Source of the DNA: SAR202 cluster bacterium
GTDB taxonomy: Bacteria; Chloroflexota; Dehalococcoidia; Lucifugimonadales; UBA1123
Direction: 5' to 3'
NCBI GenBank assembly: GCA_030743915.1
Contig: JASLRP010000354.1
Coordinates: 1-5,970 of the forward strand
Length of the DNA stretch: 5,970 nt
Below the pieces are notes generated by a model. That model saw only the letters and a program-made list of their open reading frames with translations. It searched no databases and was not told the origin of the DNA. Positions 1 through 5,863 of the stretch are shown piece by piece. Within the stretch, counting starts at the first letter, position 1; each line of letters starts with the position of its first letter. The position numbers were made by a program, and so were the translations under genes.

Positions 1-1
1 A

Positions 2-301
2 TACGACCTGCTTGCCATGCCCATCGACTCGGAGCCTGCCACGATCATGGATTTGCGCCCCGGAATACGAAGCAAAGACGCCGCCATCGCCGCTCTGAAA
101 AAAGGCTCATATCGCGGACTGTTCAGTATGGTCAGCGGCCCTGCGCTCTCCGTGTGCTGCGGTTTCACCTCGGACGGCGAAGGCAAACTGCCCCTGGCCC
201 TCCAGCTTGCGGGCCGTCCCTTCGACGAGGCCACGGTTCTGAATGTCGCCTACGCCTACCAGAAAAACACGGCATGGCATCTGGAGCGTCCGCCGGTTTA
301 G
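2..301 (+). CDS. Amidase signature family enzyme, C-terminal part (5' end outside window)
   Basis: The frame is open from the first bases (YDLLAMPIDSEPA...) to a TAG stop, giving 99 residues of a C-terminus. The pattern is that of the amidase signature (AS) family (GatA, 6-aminohexanoate cyclic-dimer hydrolase and related amidases). It has a DLL-A-P strand, then a GPALSVCCGF segment in the place of the usual 'PALSVPCGF', then LPLALQLAGRPFDEATVL, and an ending AYAYQKNTAWH...RP, which matches the family's 'AYE..T.WH..RP' end. These enzymes hydrolyse amide bonds with a Ser-cisSer-Lys triad. That triad lies in the missing N-terminal part, so catalytic competence cannot be judged here. An internal ATG at 17 is not a start, because homology continues upstream of it. 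About 550 bases separate it from the hyuB start, so co-transcription is unproven. The substrate cannot be read from this fragment. The family assignment is strong. Confidence 0.9.
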   Translation, partial: YDLLAMPIDSEPATIMDLRPGIRSKDAAIAALKKGSYRGLFSMVSGPALSVCCGFTSDGEGKLPLALQLAGRPFDEATVLNVAYAYQKNTAWHLERPPV

Positions 302-330
302 ACCCCTATCCCCAAATTGAGTCGCCAATC

Positions 331-480
331 ACGCCATACTGAGCGGAGCGAAGTATCTGGTCGCTCCAAAACAACGCTTGCCCCACTGACAACAGATCCT
401 TCGGCTGTGGCCTCAGGGTGGCGGGAAGTATGCGGCGTTTTAGGGTGGAGGGAAGTATGCAACCTCAGGGTGGCGGGGAC
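331..480. repeat. Degenerate dispersed intergenic repeat with three tandem units
   Basis: The left part (336-358, CTGAGCGGAGCGAAGTATCT) and a later segment (394-418, starting AGATCCTTCGG and ending CCTCAGG) are imperfect reverse complements. The form resembles the CTGAG-CG.AGCGAAG-.ATCT intergenic repeats that I recall from many bacterial genomes. The right arm then runs into three tandem copies of a unit beginning T(C/T)AGGGTGG(C/A)GGG. The copies start at 413, 440 and 465. Copies 1 and 2 agree at 19 of 21 positions and both end GGAAGTATGC. Copy 3 is shorter and ends at about 480. The spacing is 27 then 25 bases. No protein-like reading frame is credible here. It is probably a decayed REP-like or miniature element; its role is unknown. 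Confidence 0.6.
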
Positions 481-555
481 CATCTCCGGTGGTGAGGCGG
501 TCATAGGGTTGGAGCAGGCACAGGCATCGTAACCTGATCCTCGCCATTTTTCAGA

Positions 556-660
556 CAAAAAGAGACTGGCGGTAGGCGTGTGTGAAACAGTTGACGGGGG
601 AGAGGCGCCCGATGATGCCTCACTGTCGTCACAGCACATTGCTACCGCCAGTTTTTAGGG
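556..660. repeat. Long imperfect palindrome, possible miniature element or structured RNA
   Basis: ACTGGCGGTAG at 565-575 is repeated as its perfect reverse complement CTACCGCCAGT at 642-652. The outer flanks are AAAAA (557-561) on the left and TTTTT (652-656) on the right, which extends the pairing after a short bulge. Inside lies a second nested pair, GAGGC (602-606) with GCCTC (617-621), and weaker partial pairing lies between. The whole could fold as one long interrupted hairpin. Two readings remain open: a small MITE-like element, or a transcribed structure ending in a U-run, such as a small RNA or attenuator. The sequence alone does not decide between them. Confidence 0.45.
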
Positions 661-744
661 ATACCGTCCGTAGGACTGACAGGCTCGTCCCGCTGGGTGA
701 CTTAACCTGGATATCCCCTTCACGAAGTAATATAGCACCCCTGC

Positions 745-796
745 GTTACACAAAAGTTACACGGATTTTGACGCCTGAAACAGAGGAAATTATCGA
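745..796 (+). promoter_or_regulatory. Putative control region of the hyuBA operon: direct repeat plus weak -35/-10
   Basis: GTTACAC occurs at 745-751 and again at 756-762, separated by AAAA, so the two copies are exactly 11 bases apart, one helical turn. Five bases later comes TTGACG (768-773), a good -35 hexamer, and 17 bases after that TATCGA (791-796), a poor -10 match with three of six positions. Direct repeats of seven bases with a four-base A/T spacer are the layout bound by OmpR/PhoB-type regulators, but the bases do not match a PhoB box closely. The site lies 55 to 105 bases before the hyuB start. A promoter here is plausible but weakly supported. Confidence 0.35.
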
Positions 797-801
797 CTAA
801 T

Positions 802-818
802 GAGCATGTGTTATGCTC
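802..818. promoter_or_regulatory. Small dyad GAGCAT-N5-ATGCTC upstream of hyuB, overlapping an extended -10-like motif
   Basis: A perfect six-base inverted repeat with a five-base loop lies 32 bases before the chosen hyuB start. Inside it, TGTTATGCT (809-817) resembles an extended -10 element (TGnTATnnT), but no -35 sits at the right distance. GAGCAT recurs at 838-843, next to the start codon. It could be an operator or a leader hairpin. Dyads this short are common by chance. Confidence 0.25.
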
Positions 819-835
819 TACCTCGATTCCAACAC

Positions 836-840
836 GAGAG
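836..840 (+). promoter_or_regulatory. Ribosome binding site of hyuB (GAGAG)
   Basis: GAGAG ends nine bases before the ATG at 850, a normal spacing, but only three bases before the ATG at 844. This favours 850 as the start. The GTG at 808 that opens the longest frame has no purine-rich sequence at a usable distance. Confidence 0.45.
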
Positions 841-849
841 CATATGCGC

Positions 850-2631
850 ATGATAGACCCAATCACCCTGGAGGTTGTCCGGCATCGGCTGAAGTCCATC
901 GCCGATGAGATGGAGATGACGCTCCTGAAAAGCGCCTACTCCACCATCATCAAAGAGGGACTGGACGCCTCAACCGCGATCTTCGACATTCACGGAGAGA
1001 CGATAGCCCAGGGAAACTCCATTCCTATCCATCTTGGCAGCCTCGTCCCCGCCGTGCGAGCCATTCTGAACAAGTATCCTGCCTCTACTATGGCCGAGGG
1101 CGACGCCTATATACTCAACGACCCGTATCACGGCGGCACTCATCTGCCCGACGTGTCCATCCTGGCCCCCGTGTTCTACGACGGAATGCCGACGGCTCTG
1201 GGATGCACGATAGCCCACCACCAGGATATGGGCGGCAAGACTCCGGGAAGCATCCCTCCTGACGCAACGGAGCTTTTTCAGGAAGGGTTCATCATGCCGC
1301 CTCTCAAACTGTACGATGCGGGCGTCCCAAATGAGACCCTTTTCGACCTGCTGCAAAGCAACGTCAGAATTCCTAATGTGGTGATGGGCGACGTGCGAGC
1401 GCAGATGGCCGCATGCCACGTCGCCACGACGCGGATGCACACACTGTTCGATGAGTATGGCGCGGACACCGTCCTCGCCTCAATGAAGGCCTTGCTGGAC
1501 AACTCAGAAGCCGCGACTCGCAGAGTCCTTACAGACATTCCAGATGGGGAATACTCCTTCAGCGACTACCTGGATAACGACGGCGTGGACATGGACATCA
1601 GACCCAAAATCCAGGTCACGGTGACCGTCGAAGGATCAGACATAACCTTCGACTTCACCGGCTCTGATCCGCAGGTCAAGGGGCCGTTCAACTCTCCCAC
1701 GTCATCGACTCTATCCACCGCCTACTACATGGTGCGGGCCATCACAGACGCATCCATACCGACCAACTCCGGTTGCTTCCGGCCAATAAAGGTGGTCCTG
1801 CCGCCTTCCAGCATCGTCAACCCGTCTCGACCGGCGCCCGTTAACTCTCGCACCGCCACCGTCAAGCGCATCACAGACGTGCTTCATGGGGCGATGGTTC
1901 AGGCGGCGCCTCAAAAACTCACGGCGGCCTCCAGCGGACAGCTTCTGGTCATGGCCCTGGGAGGAATCGACCCCGACACCGGCAGGGCATACGTCACCAG
2001 CGAACTGGCCGCCGGAGGCATGGGCGCAAGGCCCAGCGCCGACGGTCTGGACGCCATCGAGACAGATGTCACCAACTGTATGAACATTCCAGCAGAATCC
2101 ATTGAGTTAGACTACCCCATCCGAATTATGACATGTCGATTGTGGCATGATTCCGGTGGCGCGGGTCGTTTCCGTGGCGGGGCGGGTCTTGAAAAGGTCT
2201 TCGAGGTGGCCCGAGGCGAGGCGACGATTACTTATCGGGGCGAACGCCACTCCATCCCTCCGTGGGGCCTGTTCGGAGGTCTTCCCGGTCGGCAAAGCAT
2301 GGCAAAAGTGGTTCGCTCGGATGGACAGGTCGAGGAGTTGGTGGCAAAGATCACGCTCAATCTGAAGGCGGGCGACCAGCTTCATATATTCACAGCCGGA
2401 GGCGCGGGATACGGCGATCCGTTGGAGCGCGACCCGGACTCCGTTCTCCAGGACGTTCTGGACAATCGGGTGTCTGAAGAGTCGGCGCTGAGCGACTACG
2501 GTGTTGTTCTGGACTTGGAATCCGGCGCTGTGAACATCGAAGCCACCCGCAAAACTCAGGCGGAGCTAAGGACAGAGCGAGGTGAAGTAAGCTGGACATA
2601 CGATCTCGGCGCCGAACTGGGCCGGGTCTGA
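850..2631 (+). CDS. hyuB: Hydantoinase B / oxoprolinase family protein (HyuB-type subunit)
   Basis: A full-length HyuB-family protein of 593 residues from ATG 850 (MIDPITLEVVRHRL, the usual start of the family). The open frame continues upstream to GTG 808, but those 14 residues have no family likeness; ATG 844 is a close alternative. Conserved blocks in order (numbering from 850): IAQGNSIPIHLGSLVPAV near 52-69; NDPYHGGTHLPD at 90-101 and AHHQDMGG at 123-129, which supply the His/Asp residues thought to bind metal in this family; PNVVMGDVRAQ near 175; FDFTGSDPQVKGPFNSPT near 267-284; SGCFRP near 307; CRLWHDSGGAGRFRGG near 429-444; FTAGGAGYGDP near 514-524. No gaps or stops are seen. The family works with HyuA in cytosolic ATP-dependent opening of hydantoins or 5-oxoproline, or in acetone carboxylation. 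HyuA follows after nine bases, so the two should form one complex. The exact substrate is not determined. Confidence 0.93.
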   Translation: MIDPITLEVVRHRLKSIADEMEMTLLKSAYSTIIKEGLDASTAIFDIHGETIAQGNSIPIHLGSLVPAVRAILNKYPASTMAEGDAYILNDPYHGGTHLPDVSILAPVFYDGMPTALGCTIAHHQDMGGKTPGSIPPDATELFQEGFIMPPLKLYDAGVPNETLFDLLQSNVRIPNVVMGDVRAQMAACHVATTRMHTLFDEYGADTVLASMKALLDNSEAATRRVLTDIPDGEYSFSDYLDNDGVDMDIRPKIQVTVTVEGSDITFDFTGSDPQVKGPFNSPTSSTLSTAYYMVRAITDASIPTNSGCFRPIKVVLPPSSIVNPSRPAPVNSRTATVKRITDVLHGAMVQAAPQKLTAASSGQLLVMALGGIDPDTGRAYVTSELAAGGMGARPSADGLDAIETDVTNCMNIPAESIELDYPIRIMTCRLWHDSGGAGRFRGGAGLEKVFEVARGEATITYRGERHSIPPWGLFGGLPGRQSMAKVVRSDGQVEELVAKITLNLKAGDQLHIFTAGGAGYGDPLERDPDSVLQDVLDNRVSEESALSDYGVVLDLESGAVNIEATRKTQAELRTERGEVSWTYDLGAELGRV

Positions 2632-2634
2632 GGA
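2629..2634 (+). promoter_or_regulatory. hyuA ribosome binding site overlapping the hyuB stop (TGAGGA)
   Basis: The hyuB stop TGA (2629-2631) is itself part of the purine-rich TGAGGA that lies six bases before the hyuA ATG at 2641. This geometry suggests translational coupling of the two subunits. No promoter or terminator fits in the nine-base gap. Confidence 0.7.
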
Positions 2635-2640
2635 TACGAT

Positions 2641-4710
2641 ATGGCAATTTCTGTTGGCATTGATATAGGCGGAACGTTCACCGACGTGGTGGCGATGAAT
2701 ACCGCTTCCAGCGAGCTGCTGTACTCCAAAGTCTATTCCACTCCTCCTGAACTGGCGCAGGGATTCATCCAGGCTGTCGACAAGGTCCTGGGCATGGCTG
2801 AGGCATCCCATCCCGACGTCGCGCGCATCGCCCACGGAACGACAGTGGGGACCAACGCCATCCTGGAAGCCGACGGAGCGACCATCGGCATTCTGGTGAC
2901 CGACGGGTTCGAGGATACGCTGACCATCGGACGGCAGAAACGCTCCGAGATGTACGACGTGTTCATGGACGCCGAGACGCCTGTGTTTCTCGCCCCTCGA
3001 CGGCGCATCTTCGGAATTCCCGAACGCCTGCATCCCGATGGAACGGTAGATGTCCAGATGGACGAGGACCAGGTGGCCGAGGCTGTGGACGCGCTGGTCA
3101 ACAAGCACGGCGTCGAGGCTATCGCCGTTTGCTATCTGTTCTCCTTCGCCAACGCGACCCATGAGGAACGAACCCGCGAAATCATTCTCGCTCGCCACCC
3201 TGAAGTCCGAGTCTCCCTCTCGTCAGAATTGGACCCGCGATTCAGAGAGTACGAGCGTCTGTGTCTCACTGCCTTCGACGCATACCTGCGCCCGGTTATG
3301 GAGCAGTACCTTGGCCGTATCAGGGCCGAGTTGACCAGCCAGGGTAGCGGCGCAAGGTTCCACGTCATGCACTCCAGGGGCGGAACGACGGGCGACGAGT
3401 CCATTCTGCGCAACACCGTCTCGACTGTGCTTTCTGGGCCGGCAGCGGGCGTCGTGGGGAGCGCGCGTCTGGGCAATCTCTGTGATCTCGGTGATCTGAT
3501 CTCTCTGGATATGGGCGGGACCAGTTGCGACATCGCCCTGGTGGAGAAGGGCAAACCGCTTCAGACCAGCGAGGGCAAGATCGGCAGATACCCCCTGCGC
3601 CAGCCCATGCTGGATATCAACACTATTGGGGCAGGCGGGGGCAGTATCGCATGGCTGGACAGCAGCGGAGCGCTCCGAGTTGGCCCCGCCAGCGCCGGAG
3701 CCATCCCCGGTCCGGCGTGCTACGGGACCGGCGGAGTTCAGCCCACTGTAACTGACGCCAGCCTTGTCCTTGGATACCTGAACCCCGACAACTACGCCGG
3801 AGGCTCGATGACGCTCTCCCGCGCGCTGGCAGAGGACGCCATCAGGACGGCCATCGCAGACCCGTTGGGCATGGATGTTCCCACCGCAGCCCAGGGAATT
3901 CACACCATCGTCAACAGCGGCATGGCAGACGAGATACGGCTGGTCTCGGTGTTTCGAGGCCACGACCCTCGGGGGTTCTCCCTGCTGGCGATGGGCGGAG
4001 CAGGCCCGGCCCACGCGGGACGCCTCGCTCAACAATCCAACATCCGACGGGCGCTTATTCCCCCGAGTCCGGGCGTACTCTCGGCCTTTGGACTTCTGGT
4101 GTCAGACCTGGAACACGAAATGTCACGGACCTACCGCGCAGAAGCGGCCACAGCAGATGTGGCCGACATACATTCCACTTTCGTCGAACTGGAAAATTCC
4201 TGTCGTCGGCAGATGGAACGAGACCAAATGGGCGGCGCGGAGATAGTCGCGCGTCGCTCTGTGGAGATGAGGTACATAGGCCAGTCTTACGAACTGGAAG
4301 CGCCGTTCCCGTCCGGCTCGGTGGACCCAGGAGCGCTCTCTGAGGCGGTTAACGCCTTTCACGACCTCCACGAAAGGATTTACGGCCATCGGGATTCTGA
4401 CGAACTGGTGGAGTTGATAACCCTGCGCGTCACGCTCTCCCAAACGCCGCCTCACATGTGGACGCCCACAGAAGCAGAACTCGGAAACCCAGACCCGTCG
4501 CCCGCCCAGTCAGGCGTTCGGCCTGCCCACTTCACCGAGACCGGCGGCTACGTGGACACTCCGATTTTCGCCAGAAAGGCCATGACTCCAGGCATGATCA
4601 TTGCCGGCCCGGCAATCGTCGAGCAGGAGGACACCACCACCGTTGTGTATCCCGGAACGCAAGCGTCTGTGGACAGGTTCCGCAACATCATCATGGAATT
4701 GCCTGCCTGA
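2641..4710 (+). CDS. hyuA: Hydantoinase A / oxoprolinase family ATP-binding subunit (HyuA-type)
   Basis: A complete 689-residue HyuA-family protein, a normal length. It carries the ASKHA-type nucleotide-binding fold. VGIDIGGTFTD (5-14) is the phosphate-1 loop; AHGTTVGTNAIL (64-75) is a family hallmark; SGPAAG (265-270) and LDMGGTSCDIAL (289-300) form the second phosphate loop; IGAGGGSIAW (329-338) and GPASAGAIPGPACYG (348-362) are the strongly conserved centre; GGAGPAHA (452-459) and PPSPGVLSAFGLL (474-486) complete the core. The C-terminal domain ends with GPAIVEQEDTTTVVYPG, as in the family. The subunit binds and cleaves ATP to activate the substrate carbonyl, while HyuB carries the metal site; that split of roles is taken from family knowledge. 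The start is fixed by the SD sequence six bases upstream. No gamma-subunit gene of acetone carboxylase follows, which favours hydantoinase, oxoprolinase or a related lactamase over a carboxylase. Substrate unknown. Confidence 0.95.
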   Translation: MAISVGIDIGGTFTDVVAMNTASSELLYSKVYSTPPELAQGFIQAVDKVLGMAEASHPDVARIAHGTTVGTNAILEADGATIGILVTDGFEDTLTIGRQKRSEMYDVFMDAETPVFLAPRRRIFGIPERLHPDGTVDVQMDEDQVAEAVDALVNKHGVEAIAVCYLFSFANATHEERTREIILARHPEVRVSLSSELDPRFREYERLCLTAFDAYLRPVMEQYLGRIRAELTSQGSGARFHVMHSRGGTTGDESILRNTVSTVLSGPAAGVVGSARLGNLCDLGDLISLDMGGTSCDIALVEKGKPLQTSEGKIGRYPLRQPMLDINTIGAGGGSIAWLDSSGALRVGPASAGAIPGPACYGTGGVQPTVTDASLVLGYLNPDNYAGGSMTLSRALAEDAIRTAIADPLGMDVPTAAQGIHTIVNSGMADEIRLVSVFRGHDPRGFSLLAMGGAGPAHAGRLAQQSNIRRALIPPSPGVLSAFGLLVSDLEHEMSRTYRAEAATADVADIHSTFVELENSCRRQMERDQMGGAEIVARRSVEMRYIGQSYELEAPFPSGSVDPGALSEAVNAFHDLHERIYGHRDSDELVELITLRVTLSQTPPHMWTPTEAELGNPDPSPAQSGVRPAHFTETGGYVDTPIFARKAMTPGMIIAGPAIVEQEDTTTVVYPGTQASVDRFRNIIMELPA

Positions 4711-4743
4711 AACCCTGGAAACAGCTTTTAGGGATTCCCCATC

Positions 4744-4983
4744 CTGATCTACTTGGTCATGACTTCCTCCCTAAGCCATCCGGCGGATTGGATAGTCAAC
4801 TTCTACAAAGGCAGGAGTGCGACGGAACGGCGCACAAAGAAAAGAAAGGGAAGTAAGCTCTCGACTAGGCTCGGCCCTCGTGCCATAAGTTCGTGGCCAA
4901 CCAAGTGAGGGTATGGCTGTTCAACATGGCATACAATCTGGGCAACTTCTTGATGACCCTCGTATTGCCGGAGTCCATCGGGG
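4744..4983 (+). pseudogene. Remnant of an IS1380-family transposase, frameshifted and with in-frame stops
   Basis: Two reading frames joined by a shift near 4808-4820 give a recognisable C-terminal stretch of an IS1380-type DDE transposase. The first (4756 on) reads VMTSSLSHPADWIVNFYKGR, matching the family's 'vTNLs.PAerVV.FYN.RG'. The second (from about 4820) reads KGK-stop-ALD-stop-ARPSCHKF and then VANQVRVWLFNMAYNLGNFL, matching 'EGK.AL.WtRlSC..F..NQVRl.L..lAYNLGNFlR.L.lP'. TAA at 4854 and TAG at 4866 interrupt it; the TAG falls where the family has Trp (TGG), so a single base change explains it. Likeness stops after LPESIG (about 4983); the final part of the transposase is missing. No intact terminal inverted repeats or target duplication were found. 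The identification rests on motif memory but several separate motifs agree in order. Confidence 0.8.
4744..4983 (+). mobile_element. IS1380-family insertion sequence fragment
   Basis: This is the mobile-element footprint of the decayed transposase described at the same place. Only about 240 bases of the 3' part of the transposase gene survive, between the end of hyuA and the methyltransferase. The N-terminal part, the DDE catalytic residues Asp-Asp and both IS ends are absent, so the fragment cannot move by itself. Confidence 0.7.
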
Positions 4984-5033
4984 GAAAATCGGACAATACT
5001 GTCGAAACCCCAAAGAATTTCTAACTCTGAATC

Positions 5034-5038
5034 AGGGA
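5034..5038 (+). promoter_or_regulatory. Ribosome binding site of the methyltransferase (AGGGA)
   Basis: AGGGA ends nine bases before the ATG at 5048, which supports that start. The in-frame ATG at 4913 lies inside the transposase remnant (with GTGAGGG at 4905-4911 directly before it), and its extra 45 residues do not look like the methyltransferase family. Confidence 0.5.
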
Positions 5039-5047
5039 TGGACTGAT

Positions 5048-5821
5048 ATGGTTGAATGGAACATGGACAGATGGAAATATTTCGATATCACTTCCCGCGA
5101 CCAACCTCTCGGCAATCCGCTCAGCATTGCGAAGTTGGACGAGATTATCGCTTTGTTGGACCTGAATCCAGGCGACAAAGTGCTCGACGTGGCCTGCGGT
5201 AATGGAGAGATGTTGGTGAGAATTGTCGAAAGGTATGGCGCGCGAGGAGTTGGACTCGACCTTTCCCCCTATGTCATCAAAGATGCCGAATTGAAGAAAG
5301 CTGAGCGAGCGCCCAATGTGGATTTGCAATTCATTGAGATCGATGGGGCAAAGTATCAGCCAGAAGATTCAGATATGTTCGACATCGCTTCTTGTATTGG
5401 CGCAAGCTGGATTTGGCAAGGTTATCGCGGGACGTTGCGCGCGCTGAAAGACCTGGTCACACCGGGCGGCTTGGTAGCTGTGGGCGAGCCGCACTGGTTG
5501 CAGCCGCCGCACCTGGACTACCTAGCAAGCGAGGGTTTCACGGCTGATCTCTTCAGTACGCACCACGGTAACGTTGTGGCAGGCGAAGAGGAAGGGTTGA
5601 CTTTTCTATACTCAGTTGCAACAAACCAGGACGACTGGGACAGGTACGAGGGACTTCGGTACCGGGCCACAGTACGTTATGCGCGTTCCAATCCCCAAGA
5701 CCTCGATCTGCAGGAGATCACTGGGCGAGTCAACAAGTCACGCGAGGCGTATCTGCGCTGGGGACGTGACACGTTAGGCTGGGCGATTTACCTGTTTCAG
5801 ACGCCCGATGGTATCTCTTGA
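5048..5821 (+). CDS. Class I SAM-dependent methyltransferase
   Basis: A 257-residue protein from ATG 5048. VLDVACGNGEML (45-56) is the glycine-rich SAM-binding motif I, after a typical LDLNPGDK lead-in. GVGLDLSPYVI (67-77) carries the acidic residue (Asp71) at the end of strand beta2 that binds the ribose hydroxyls. A segment near 107-118 (DMFDIASCIGAS) fits motif post-II/beta4, and LVTPGGLVAVGEP (136-148) fits beta5. The N-terminal MVEWNMDRWKYFDITSRD is like other small-molecule methyltransferases of this class. The acceptor substrate cannot be read from sequence. The frame is open further upstream to ATG 4913, but that part covers the IS1380 remnant in another frame. About ten of its leucines use TTG, against about five in each of the much longer hyu genes, suggesting separate ancestry. 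It ends with tandem stops TGATGA. ATG 5063 is a possible alternative start. Confidence 0.88.
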   Translation: MVEWNMDRWKYFDITSRDQPLGNPLSIAKLDEIIALLDLNPGDKVLDVACGNGEMLVRIVERYGARGVGLDLSPYVIKDAELKKAERAPNVDLQFIEIDGAKYQPEDSDMFDIASCIGASWIWQGYRGTLRALKDLVTPGGLVAVGEPHWLQPPHLDYLASEGFTADLFSTHHGNVVAGEEEGLTFLYSVATNQDDWDRYEGLRYRATVRYARSNPQDLDLQEITGRVNKSREAYLRWGRDTLGWAIYLFQTPDGIS

Positions 5822-5863
5822 TGACGTTTACGGCCTGCGCGCAATTATCCCGACAAGCAGCTT

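Larger units (their letters stand above)
302..849. other. Non-coding gap between the amidase and hyuB
   Basis: No credible gene is seen here. Short open frames exist on both strands, among them one of 72 codons from GTG 582 to 800, but they cross the palindrome and the repeat units and look like no protein I know. The gap holds the degenerate repeat (331-480), the palindrome (556-660) and the probable control region of hyuBA (745-840). Bases 661-744 show nothing I can name. No tRNA, riboswitch or clear terminator for the amidase gene was recognised. Confidence 0.6.

Noticed and set aside
582..800. 72-codon open frame in the gap before hyuB
   Set aside because: It crosses one arm of the palindrome and the putative promoter, starts at a GTG without a clear SD and has no family likeness.
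808..849. GTG at 808 as start of hyuB
   Set aside because: The 14 extra residues do not resemble the family N-terminus, no SD sequence precedes the GTG, and it falls inside the GAGCAT dyad. ATG 850 with GAGAG nine bases upstream fits better.
2566..3198. Open frame of 210 codons on the minus strand across the hyuB/hyuA junction
   Set aside because: Antisense to two well-supported genes with no recognisable domain and no ribosome binding site of note.
3223..4035. Long open frame of 270 codons on the minus strand
   Set aside because: It lies wholly inside hyuA, whose family motifs are unmistakable on the plus strand, and its translation shows no protein-like motifs. It is a mirror of the codon bias of hyuA.
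4458..4856. 132-codon plus-strand frame overlapping the end of hyuA
   Set aside because: Its first two thirds are an out-of-frame reading of hyuA and its end reads through the transposase remnant; not a gene.
5822..5863. Terminator between the convergent genes
   Set aside because: The only dyad is the eight-base palindrome TGCGCGCA (5836-5843), with no usable loop and no T-run after it.
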